Of a DNA stretch of 64,000 nucleotides, positions 33,501 through 43,974 are shown piece by piece (within the stretch, counting starts at the first letter, position 1; every line of letters starts with the position of its first letter). The notes under the pieces were generated by a model. The model was not told the origin of the DNA. It did not search any database and was given only the letters and a program-made list of their open reading frames with translations. The DNA lies in the NCBI GenBank assembly GCA_030412805.1, contig JASJFJ010000002.1, positions 2,542,001 to 2,606,000 of the forward strand, in the 5' to 3' direction. The translations under genes were made by a program, and so were the position numbers. The stretch comes from Westerdykella aurantiaca (taxonomy: Eukaryota; Ascomycota; Dothideomycetes; Pleosporales; Sporormiaceae).

Positions 33501-35907
33501 TGGGCTCGATTCTCTGGCCTTTCCAATCGTAACTTTGAGCTGGTCGGTTCTCTACATTCTCGGCCACATTATGCCAGTCGTCCTCACAATCTTCTTCGCC
33601 TACACCATATCCGAACTCGTCGTCTTCATGTATCCCCAGCGAGGGGGTACCCATGCGTGTTTCAAATAGGTTTTCGTTCTTCTCAAAGCCGATGTAAGAA
33701 TCCCTACCAATCTCATCGGGCATATGAGAAGCTCTCGAATGCATCGTGAGTGACCCCCGGCGTGGAGGCGTTTCGGGTATTCTATGCGATCCTTCCTTGG
33801 CTGTTGCCCTGGCGCCGGTACCTTGAACCCCAGGATGAGGATTGTTGGGCTTCGCGAATGCGGGTGGCAGCGGGATGAGCCCGCTCCCATTGCCTTCGGC
33901 AAACCGGATAGGGTTGCCCGGCGACCAGACTTCGCGAACGGATATCTGGGTCTGCTTGACGTATTGCGTTTGAGGGACCTGGTAGGAGTTTGAGGAGGGT
34001 GTAGCGTGCACTGGATCCGCGTCGGGGACCGCCTGAGTCGAACGCACTACGATGTCGTGGTCGGAGCCATCTACATGATCGGGTCCGGGAGTTTCCGTGC
34101 GACTTTTCAACCCAGCCGCCCTAATCAAGGAATAGATTTGCGATTGGACATCCTCTAAGGCCCTCTTAATCCTAGCAGCCTTTTCGCCATCCGGGGTGTC
34201 GCCGTTTTCCAGGGCTTCCTCCATCCACCTTCTGACCTCGATCCGTTGAGCACTAAGCTTTTTCTCTTCAGGAACAAGACTGATCAACTTCTCCGTGGCC
34301 TCTTTCCTGGAGCGTGACATCTCCATTTTCTTTATCAAATCCGGATGTGCCGCTTCATTATCTTCTATATCATCCATCACTGCTTTACATGCGGCCTTCC
34401 AATCCAGCTTTGCGTTGTGAAGATGTTGCGAGAGTCGTCCCTCCTCTTCCCTTATAAAATCTGCTACGTTCCGGCGAATGAGTTCTCGGTCCTCTCTCGG
34501 TACGTTAGACGAGGAAGAGTAGCCAACGTTGGCCTCTTGAGTACCAGGTAGGTTTCTCCGTGGTGTCTGTCCTGTGGAAGGTTTGGGGACTTTGGAAGGG
34601 CTGGAAGGGATCTCGGGCTTGCACGCTTGTGAGCTCGGAGGCACCTTGATTGTGGACTTTACTGGAGAACGGATTGGCAAAGAAGAGGTCATGTCCTCCC
34701 GTGTGGCTGATTTCTGAGGCGAGCGTCGAGGAGATGGCCGGGGGCTCTTATGCAGTGGAAGATCCGCTCCACAGACCAAGGATGCTTGCTTGGTAGGTCT
34801 CTGAGGCGAGCGTCGAGAACATAGAGGGGCGCCTTCTCGAGATTGAGCTTTTGCTTCCTTCAGCGTCGATGGAGGCCCAAAGTCCATCTCAGCCAAGTCC
34901 CCAAAGTCCTCCTCTTCATCCTCGGAGTCCAGCACTGAATGTCGCACTTTTTTCACGGGAGTCGAGCGCAACGCCTCCTTTTGGGGGCTCCGAACCGGAG
35001 GCTTCTCAGGCGACCGGCCTATGGCCTGCTTTCCCATCTTGCGAGGAGGGATAGACGCGTCTGAAGCGACGCGACTTAGGGGCTTCCGCTTCTTAGCTTT
35101 TTCCGTCGGCTGAGGCATGACATCCTGAGGGCCCTCATCATCGCCGCTATCCGGGATACGAACGCCGAAGTCATCGTCGTCATAAACGATATCCTCCATA
35201 TCATCCGGTACGGTAGTAGAATATGGCGGCGGAGGGCTCATCGGTACATTGTCAAAATCATCGATATGGGTACAATGATCGAAATCGAATCTACTTGGGC
35301 TGGCTGCAGGTTGCTTTTGCTGTTGTTTGGCTGGATGGAGTGATTTTCTGAGCCGACTATCCTCCTCGTATTCCTCGCTCTTTCGTTTCTTTCCAGGCTT
35401 GAGGCGTTGCAAGGTCTTAGCAGATGGTCCCTCGAGATCACTAGTCAAGTCGATTTCTTCTATATTATCGCCATTGCTTTGCTTCGCGGTGGTGGGATTT
35501 CGTGAGCTAGACGCAGGGTCCTTGGCAGTATCGGCTGCCTCCCCTCTCCGAGCGGTTTTCCATGAGGAAAGCGATTTCTGCATGGGCACCTCCATAAGCA
35601 TAAGTTTGGGCTTCCCGCTGCCTGGCGTGTTGCGTATTCGTGCCATTTCCGAGCTTGCGTCTCCGCCTGTTCGATCCTGTCCTGTTCGGTCGGAGAAGGG
35701 CGCGGGAGTCGGGACGTTCGGTCTCGGAGGTATTCTGTCGGGTGCATCATGCGACACAGCTTCCTTCACGAGGGAATCTTGTTCCGTTGGGGCTGTATAG
35801 GCCGGTGGGGCTTCGACCCTATATGCAACGAGGGACGTCGTGGGCGGAATGAATGGCTTCGCGCTCAGCAACCACTTGATTTGTTCATTAAGGTTGTTCC
35901 GAGGCAT
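30557..35907 (-). CDS. SGS1: RecQ DNA helicase, BLM/Sgs1/Rqh1 type
   Basis: Exons 35907-31849 and 31801-30557 give about 1767 residues. The first 840 residues are Ser/Pro/Lys-rich and presumably bind partners (Top3-Rmi1 in yeast). The helicase core starts near 850: Walker A PTGGGKS (882-888), DEAH (994-997), SAT-like TATAT (1030-1034), QETGRAGRDG (1172-1181). The RQC zinc site uses Cys at about 1226, 1232, 1250 and 1254/1257. The HRDC domain (about 1467-1550: LTVYERMKDLSEIQSIILED) is on exon 2, joined by a 47-nt GTATGT...CAG intron. The tail is glycine-rich. I start at MPRNNLNEQIKWLL (35907) because the frame upstream has no ATG and this opening is typical of fungal homologues. The enzyme dissolves double Holliday junctions and restrains crossover and replication-fork damage. 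Confidence 0.95.
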
Positions 35908-36254
35908 TAGATCGTCATATCGTCGAATATCGGGGCCGCATTGAGGGCGAGCGCTTGAAGCGGCGTTATTGAGATGTGGCGGACGAGTGAGGTTCCTGTG
36001 TTGTCGAAATGCCCAGGCGTAGTCGGACACGCGGACGCGCGTTTCTCCGTCGCGCTTTCCCCCGCGTACCTGATGACTAACCACACGTCCTCACGTGATG
36101 ATCTTGAAGGAGTCAACCTTCCAAGGGTGGAATGGTTAGACCTACCTAGGTAGGCAGGTACAGTAAGCTTGACTCAATATATTTGTCCTTTTTTCACTTC
36201 TTTTCTCCTCCTTCTTCTTCTTCTTCTCATTTACCGTGCTTTTTATCCTCAGAA
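35908..36254. promoter_or_regulatory. Divergent promoter, RecQ helicase / PLP decarboxylase
   Basis: These 347 nt between two start codons contain one CACGTG (36092-36097) and a CTT-rich pyrimidine tract (about 36185-36230) just upstream of the decarboxylase ATG, as is common in fungal 5' leaders. Confidence 0.5.
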
Positions 36255-37811
36255 ATGGAGTGCAATTCAGATTTGCTGTCAAAGCTCTCTGCTGTTGTCG
36301 CCGAGCTTCACAGCCAACCTCCACCTGAAGATGTCCTCCCTGCAGAACATTCGCTGACTCAGGCAAGAGAGAAACTCGCGAAAGCCCTCCCGGAACAAGG
36401 GATCGGCCTGGAGAAAACCATCAACCATTTACAGAACGACATTGTTCCAGGACTCAACGCTTCAAGCCGTTCCTCCCGTTATTATGGCTTTGTCACTGGA
36501 GGATCAACGCCCGCAGCAAGTCTGGCAGATAACCTGGTCACGGCCTATGATCAGAACGTGCAGGTCCACTTACCGCAGGAGACAGTGGCCACTGATGTCG
36601 AAGACAGAGCACTCTCCATGTTGTGCGAGCTCCTCAAGCTCAACCCCTCCCAATGGCCGCACCGCGCTTTTACTACCGGGGCTACCGCGAGTAACATCCT
36701 TGGACTGGCGTGTGGTAGAGAATACGCGATGGCAGAGGCATCTGCAGTCCGCAGTGACCCTCCGCTGAGCGTCGGAGAGATAGGCATCTATGAAGCCATG
36801 CACCGTACGGGCATCGACCGGATCCAGATACTGACGACAGTGCCCCATTCCTCTCTGAGTAAAGCTGCGAGTATCCTTGGATTGGGACGGGCTTCGGTGA
36901 AATCAATTGGGCTTGCGGAACAACCCCATAAGTTCGATATGGCGCAATTGAAGAAGCTGCTCGAGATTCCTGGCACTGCATCCATTGTCGCCATCTCAGC
37001 GTCAGAGGTCAATACTGGTTTATTTGCAACATCCGGATTCGACGAGATGCAGGAGATCCGGAATTTGTGCGACACATATGGCGCCTGGATCCACGTCGAT
37101 GGAGGTAAGAGAGTGTGCAATCAGTGGGGCAACCAATCTTGCTGACCGTGTTCAGCATTTGGCATCATGGGCCGTATGTTGGCCGCTTCGGAGCACCAGG
37201 TCATCATCAAGGGTTGCGAAGGCCTAGAACTCGCCGATTCCATCACCGGCGACGGACACAAGCTTGTCAATGTACCATATGACTGTGGCTTCTTCCTGTC
37301 CCGTCACAGAGATATTGCCTCCAATGTCTTCCAGAACCCCAATGCAGCTTACCTCAGTGCAACTCCCGGCAGTATCATGTCCCCGCTCAACATTGGCATC
37401 GAGAACTCTCGACGATTCCGAGCGCTCCCTGTCTATGCTTCTCTTACAGCCTACGGGGGTGACGGGTATCGTCGAATGCTCGAGAAGCAGATTGCACTTT
37501 CTCGAAGGGTCGCGGAGTTCTTGTTAGAAGGCAGTGATTTCGAACTTCTGCCGAACGGTGAAGGCAGCAGGGATGAGAGATTGAGCAAGGTCTTCATCAT
37601 TGTGCTCTTTAGGGCTAAAGACGAGGGCCTGAATGAAGTCCTGGTCGATAGGGTCAAGGCTTCCAAGAAGATCTACGTTTCAGGAACTGCGTGGGAGGGC
37701 AAACCCGCCTGTCGAGTCGCGGTATCTAACTGGATGGCAGACGTGGAGAAGGACTTGCCCGTCATAAAGCAAGTCCTCACCGACGTTGTCACCGGCTGGA
37801 AGTCAAGATAG
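36255..37811 (+). CDS. Group II pyridoxal-phosphate-dependent decarboxylase family protein
   Basis: Exons 36255-37104 and 37156-37811 give 501 residues, a usual length. The family decarboxylates aromatic or acidic amino acids using PLP. Visible features: SRYYGFVTGGSTPAASLADN (substrate and PLP site), FTTGATASNILGLACGREYA, the pyridine-nitrogen Asp in WIHVDGAFG (Asp282, split by the intron), and the Schiff-base Lys in TGDGHKLVNVPYDCG (Lys319). The C-terminal small domain ends with a regular helix. Substrate cannot be told from the sequence; it belongs with fungal proteins annotated as tyrosine/aromatic decarboxylase-like. The intron (51 nt) ends TTCAG and restores the DGAFG motif. No signal peptide, so probably cytosolic. 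It is convergent with the next gene, with 115 nt between stop codons. Confidence 0.88.
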
Positions 37812-37926
37812 TGGGACGGGGTCGCTCTGCTTAGCATGGACACATAGAGTAGATTGGCTCACCGCCGCTTATATTTAGGTTCGGTCGCACAATGCGACTA
37901 GGGATCGCAGCCACTTCTCGAGCTCT

Positions 37927-38409
37927 TTAGATATCCTCGATCTTGTACACCTCATACGCAGGCTCCTCATACGGATGGGCCCTGGGGTTATTAGCAGCGT
38001 CTCCCAACTAGTCTCTCTCCTGAACCTTTCATTCAACTCACTCTTTCAACGCCTCAACCGCCTTAACAGCAACATCCCTCCCCACACAAAGCGTCTCGAC
38101 CCTACATTCGTCCACCTCCTCCAACTTCCCCACTTCCCCAATCTGTCAACCAGACATTAGCGGAAAAGCTCTTGACTCACCTCAAGGGACAACCAAAGGT
38201 AGAAGTATAATACATACGTTAGGATTTGCCCCCTTCCCGGGCCTAAACTGGCCCACCCCCCTTGTTGTGAATGCAGCCTCCGTATAATTCCCCGGACCGG
38301 GATACCTCCCCGCGCCCGCGTTGAAAATCGCGGTTTTGCACGCCTGGAGAGAGGTCACGGGGACGAAGAAGACGAGTTTGAATTTCTGGGCAGCTGCTGC
38401 GGACGCCAT
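37927..38409 (-). CDS. Small NIF3/YqfO-type domain protein
   Basis: Exons 38409-38218, 38142-38042 and 37981-37927 encode 115 residues. The chain KFKLVFFVPVTSLQACKTAI, GAGRYPGPGNYTEAAFTTRG, GQFRPGKGANPNIGEVG, then AHPYEEPAYEVYKIEDI matches the compact alpha/beta (PII/CutA-like) domain found inserted in bacterial YqfO/NIF3 proteins and as a stand-alone protein in fungi. The role of the stand-alone form is not established. Intron 2 splits Glu in KEAHPYEEP and the frame closes only when both introns (75 and 60 nt) are removed. It lacks the metal-binding halves of full NIF3 and so cannot form the dinuclear centre. Confidence 0.8.
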
Positions 38410-38938
38410 GGTGGATTTGGTTGGCTGTTGAACGGGGGCTTACACGTTATCGGAAGGACTTGATCGGCGGCAGAGAAGGAGAGATGGACGTACGTATTGA
38501 AGGAAAGGAAAGGATGGAGATGGTCGTTGGTGGAGATGGACGATGGAAGAGATGGATGTGTTGGTGATTGGGGATCCCCACGGCTGATGCTGTGGGGGAG
38601 GATTGCCTGATTGGGCATGCTTATCTGGTATTTGATTGGTCACTTTGAGAACATGATGCCAATCCAGTGTGTAATAAGTAAACCAAGCACAAACGGTACG
38701 TAAGATATGTACCTAGGCGTACCGCAAAATCATACATCATGAACCCAATGCCCACCCATATCGTAACCTAGTGTAATCGAACATTCGTGACCAGCAAACT
38801 CATGTTCCGGTTGACCTTCCTATGCACAACCCGAAGCGATCCAGCAGAACATGGACCCCGACGCCGCCAAACCTGAAGCCCTATACAAGCAGAGAACCCA
38901 AACAAAACAGATGCGGCATTATGCAATATGGAACATCC
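38410..38938. other. Promoter of NIF3-like gene and SMC4 3' flank
   Basis: About 530 nt. A GGAGATGGA-rich purine segment (38480-38560) lies upstream of the small gene. No gene or RNA recognised. Confidence 0.5.
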
Positions 38939-41900
38939 TCACGCCGTTGTACTGGCACGCGCAGCAAGGGCATCGCGGATATAGTCTTTGTTTTCGAGGG
39001 TAACACTCTTCGTCTGCAAAGAACGTCAGCAACTCCATCGTCGACTCCAGGGTTCAAAACATTTGCTCACCCTTTGATTAACCTTGTATACGCCCACAAG
39101 ACGCGATGCCAGTTCAAACATGTTGTGGCGCAGCGAAATGACAATGAATTGGGAGTTCTTCGTGCGCTCCATGATGTTGTGCGCAATCTTCGAGACCTGG
39201 TCCGAATCAGCCACCTGCGCACAAGTGTAGCATTACATCCACCTACGTTTTTGAAGTCCAAGGCAGCATCGATCTCGTCCATGACGTACAACGGCGTTGG
39301 CTTATATTTGTGCAACGCGAAAACCAGTGCCAACGAACTCAGTGTCTTCTCACCACCACTGAGGTGTGAGATTTCCTTCCAAGACTTCTTGGGCGGATGG
39401 ACGCTGAAACGAACGCCTTCCGAGAACGGATCTAGAGAGTCCGCGAGATCCAGACTTGCCGCACCGCCGCTAGTGATGAGGTTATACATCTCCTTCAACT
39501 CCTCATTGATGATGCTCAAGCCCTCCAGGAAGCTGTTCTTCCGGAGGTCGGAGTTGTACTTGAGTTCCTTCTTCGCTTCGTCGCGCTTCTGGATAGCTTG
39601 CTCGAGAACAAGTTTCCGCTCCGCATAGTCCGCTGTACGTTTGCGATATTCGACGAGGACACCACGATCAATAGTGGCGTTCGCTTTCTTCTTCTCGAGC
39701 TCAGCGATTTCAACCTGGAGCTCGTTCTTGTCCAAATCTTGCAGCTCGTCCGGAGAATACGTGGGCAGACCGTCCGATTCGCTCTCTTCCTCCCCAAGGT
39801 CCTTCAAGCTCTGATAAGTCAGGTTCCCCAGAGCTTCCGCGTATTTGAGTTCCTTCCTTTCGTACTCCTTCAGCTTCTTTTCATCCTCCGATAATCGGTT
39901 GGCCAAGTCAATGTCGACACCGCGCTTGTCCGTAAGCTCCTCCTGCCGTCGGTTGATCTCCTTTTTGAGGTCATCAAGTTGCTCCCTAGTCTCCTCCACA
40001 CGCTCCTTGGCTTCGGCAGCTCGCTGTTCTGCGGCCACCACGCTCTCTTTCGATGACTGCAACGCCTCTTCCACCTTTTCCAACTCCTTCTCTAGACTAG
40101 CCAGTTCTTTCGCGAACTTCTCGAGGTCTTTTCGGTGGCTCACCAGCTTTCTCTCCTCCAAAGACTTGGCAGCTTCGGTCTTTGACAGTTGGCTGGAGCG
40201 TGTCTCCATTTCTTCTTTAAGACCATCCACCCGAGCTTGCTGGGCCCTGAGCTTCACCCCACCCATAGCCATGACCTTCTGATCCAGTTCCTTGATCTCC
40301 GCTTCTAGACCGACATACTTGGGAGGCGGTTTGGAGATGTCCTGCTCCATCTTCTGTATGCTCTTCTCCAGCTCCTGGATCCGCTTCTTGTCCGAGTCCG
40401 TTGTTGACTTCTCGGAAGACAGCTCCCTGATCCGGCTTTGAAGGTCTTGGATGCTTCTATCGAGGTGCCTCAATTCCATCTCAAACTTAGGGACGCTCCT
40501 GTTGCGTTCCTCTATCTGGCTCTGGTGGTTCCGCATCGTCTCCTCGAGCGTTTGCCGCTGGTCTTCCAGACTCGCAAGTTTCTGCTCCAGTGCATCACGG
40601 TCCTGCTCGATCCTTAGGACCTCTTCCCTGCTGACTTCTGCAGTGGGGAGTTTGGAAGACATGCCCCCTCTGGCGACCCGTGTCCCGCCACCAGTCATGG
40701 TACCGGACTTGTCGATGAGCTGGCCATCTAGAGTTACAACCCTCCATCGCTGCTTCCCGTACGCAATTCGGCGGGCTTGATCTAGGTCCTTGGCAACTAA
40801 TGTGTTTTGGAGGACACTGAAAAAGGCGGGCCGGAACCTCTCGTGCTTCGGCTTCACCAGATCGAACAACCGCGGGGCGCCTTCGGGCGTCTGTATTGGA
40901 GAAAGGTCACGATTGGGAAGCTTCTCGAGCACTATGAAGGTGGCACGTCCGAGGTCGTGGGTCTTCAGATGTTTGAGACAGCGCTGTCCAAGCTCGACCG
41001 TGTCCACTACCATATTCTTCAACTGAGGGCATGCCGTGGAGATGGCAACGTCGTACTTTTGATCGATGGTACCCAGGTGGCCCAATTGGCCATGAAAGCC
41101 GGGCGCCTTCATGCGCATGAGTCCTTTGAGAACGTCCCCATGTGACTGGGTAGCGGTGAGGCTTGCCCGAGCCTCGTCGGCCTTCTGTCTTGCGCCGGCG
41201 AGTTTGCTGCGCACAGCCTCTTCCTCTTTCAGCAGTCGGTTGATCTGGGACTGCATCTGATTGAGCTCGTCATGAGCCCGCTGGATGTCGCCTTGACACG
41301 CTTCGAGTTCAGCTTCCTTGCTGGCCTTGGTGTTGGTGACTTCGTCGATCTTCGCCTCTAGCTTCTCGATGCCCGTGGCGGCGGCTGTTGCCTTCTCGCG
41401 CCGAAGGTCAAGTTCCTTCTTCGCGACTTCGATCTCCGACTTTTTCTGAGCGACCGTTTCAGTCCACGGCTGCAGCAGATCCTTCTTCTGCTGGATTTCG
41501 TTCGTAAGAGCTTCGGTCTTCCCGCGGAGGCTGGCGATGATTGTGTTGAGCTCATCCTGTTGCGCTTCGAGATCGTGGTTAAGACTGTTGATCTCATCCT
41601 CATAGCGCACTATGTCGTCCCCACATTGCCTGATGTGGTGCTCGGCTGCGGATATATCTCTTTGCTTTTCTTCTTGCTGAACCGCCAACTTCTTCTGTTT
41701 GTTTATTACTGTCTTCTTCCTCTCGGTTCGCTTCAAGTCCTCCCTTTTGAGGCGCTCCCACTCCTTAGCTAGCTCAGCAGAATGCTTCTCCAACTTCTCA
41801 CATTCGCGCTCGCCCTGCTCCTGTTGCTTCTCAAGCCCTTTGATGACCTTGGTCTCCTCCTCTAGTTTACCACGCTCGTCATTCAATTTTGCAGTCAACT

Positions 41901-43482
41901 GTTCCACAGACGTCTGCGTGGCCTGCTTCTGATTGGCAACTTCGGAGAGTACAAGCTGATACAATGCGGACTGTCTGACGGCGAGCTCATTCTCATCTCG
42001 GATGAAGGCGATGACCTTCTTCTTCGGCTCTTCCAGAGCGTTTTTCTGTTTCTCGACGTGGTCGAAGCGGTTCTTTTCCGCTTGACACTCTTCTTCGCAA
42101 GCCGCGACCTTTTCGGTGATTTCTTCAATCTTGTCCTTGTACTGCGATGACCCGATGATATCCTCCAGGTACTCGAGAAGGCCGTCCTCGCTCGAGTTCG
42201 GAGCTTTCGCCTTCATCATCGCGATCTGTTCGACTTCGCCCTGTAGAATGAGGAAACGTTTGTGATCGATGTCGATCCCCTTGTGCCGAAGAAGCTTGGC
42301 CACTACGCTATAGTCGGTTTCTTTGTGGTTTATGTAGTATTTACTGTTGTTGTTCTGGAACGCCCGCCGCGATACAACGAGGGTTGAGTCTGGGACAGGC
42401 TCATGCCCGCCACCAGGCAGATCGAGGACTTCTTGGAACTGTATCTCCACCTCACAGAATCTGGGAGGCTCTATGTCGGCCGACTTGTGGATCAGATTTG
42501 CGATCTTGTCCTGTCTCATCTTCTTTGCACGGAAACCGAAGACGAAGAGAAGCGAGTCAATGACATTGGATTTGCCCGAACCATTGGGCCCAACAACAGC
42601 AGAGAACGACGGATGGAATGGCCCGACGACTTGGCGCCCTGCATAACTCTTGAAGTCGGTTAGCACGAGGTATGCAATCACCAGCCGCTTCCTAGGAAGA
42701 GAAGGCTCTCGAACAAGGGGCTGGGGCGCTGTCTGCCGGACTGGAACTTCGGTGGGCTCGTCCATCACGGTGTCTTCTGCAGAGGGTACCGCTTCAGGCG
42801 ATTTATCACTCAAGTGGCTGTCTGCTACTGCGGGAGCGGTGGGCTCGTTGACAGCGTTCTGGGGGATATCGCCTAGAGGAGTACCCGAAACGGGTTCTGC
42901 CTGCGGAGGCTCGATAGGATCTGGGGTAGGAAGTTGGGCGGTGCTGGGCGTTGCGGCTCCTGATGCCGTTGCATCTGAGGGCTCGAGTGAGACGGACACC
43001 CGGGACTTACGCGGAACCCTAGCAATTGTCCTTCGCCTGGTCGGCTGTTCTGCCACCGCCGAAGAGGGCGCGGCATCCGTGCTCGCCGGAGACGGCAACT
43101 GTGAGGTTTCGGCACTCTCGGTGCCGCGAGTGCGGCGTCTTGCGGTTGCTGGAGTAGAAACCTCTGAGCTCTCCAGCGTCGTACGCGGTCTGCCTCGCCG
43201 TCCCACTCTCTTGGGTTGTGGTGCGAGCATCGTAGTCTCCCCATCAGCGTCCGGCGCCTGGTTCTCGTTTGGTGCAACAATTTCCGAATTATCGACCGTC
43301 TTGCGTGGCCTTCCTCTCCGCCCGACCTTTTTGGGTTCTGGAGCTGGCGTAAACGTGTCCCCGTCACTCTCTTCTTCGGGTTCGGGGGCATGGTTTTCCT
43401 CATCGTCCGAGTCTTCGATTACAGGAGCTTTTCGTCGCCCGGCGGCGACTCGTCGGGACTGGCGTACAGGGAGGGACGACAT
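38939..43482 (-). CDS. SMC4: Condensin ATPase subunit SMC4
   Basis: Exons 43482-39247, 39196-39071 and 39013-38939 give about 1478 residues. SMC4 pairs with SMC2 in condensin, which compacts mitotic chromosomes by DNA loop extrusion. A disordered extension of about 265 residues precedes the head. Walker A is GPNGSGKS (298-305), followed by FGFRAKKMRQDKIANLIHKS, typical of SMC4. Long coiled coils flank a hinge near 800-960 (GHLGTIDQKYDVAISTACPQ, SGTMTGGGTRVARGG). The ABC signature LSGGEKTLSSLAL and Walker B PLYVMDEIDAALDFKN lie at 1374-1412. Intron 1 falls just after DFKN, and splicing gives VSKIAHNIMERTKNSQFIVI as in other SMC4s. The extension carries two 40-residue repeats with GRPR cores. 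Divergent from the mtTFB-like gene. Confidence 0.96.
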
Positions 43483-43974
43483 CCTGCGAGGTGAAAGAGC
43501 GCGCTGCTCAACAGGAACGGCTTACTGCGTCTGTCGCGGGCGTCGTTGGTTGTGTGTTGTGCATTTGTTTGCCTGGCCGTCGCGAGAGTAAACAAAGTCG
43601 TGCACGGACTCCCAAAACGCGCTGCACGTGCATGTGGGGGTCGTTCCTTGCACGTGCCACGTGACTGCGCGGGTGTTCTGTAATTATTACATAAGTAATT
43701 ACATTGGTGCACATTGCATTGCCTCATCATGAGTGCACTCGCTCGAGGTCTCCTTCGCTTTAAATTTCGGCCTTTAGCTTACGAATCAAAGAACAGCTTA
43801 CAAACATTCGCGCATCCGTCTGCGCCGGGTTCAGCCTTTTAAGGTCGTTCTTCCGTCGGAGCTTTCCATGATGAAGCAGTGAACGCCAAGGCATTCAACC
43901 CATAGAGTATATGTAGAGAGAAGACGGAACTGGGCCTGGAAGCTCCTTTTGGGAAGAGCACCTCTCGTTTCCCC
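43483..43974. promoter_or_regulatory. Divergent promoter, SMC4 / mtTFB-like gene
   Basis: These 492 nt lie between two start codons. Three perfect CACGTG E-boxes occur within 39 nt at 43625-43630, 43651-43656 and 43658-43663. Such sites are bound by bHLH factors (Cbf1-like) in fungi; which factor acts here is unknown. An AT-rich stretch follows at 43680-43700. Confidence 0.6.

Noticed and set aside
35908..36084. 59-codon N-terminal extension of the RecQ frame
   Set aside because: The extension opens with GTG and contains no ATG; the first ATG at 35907 gives the expected MPRNNLNEQ start.
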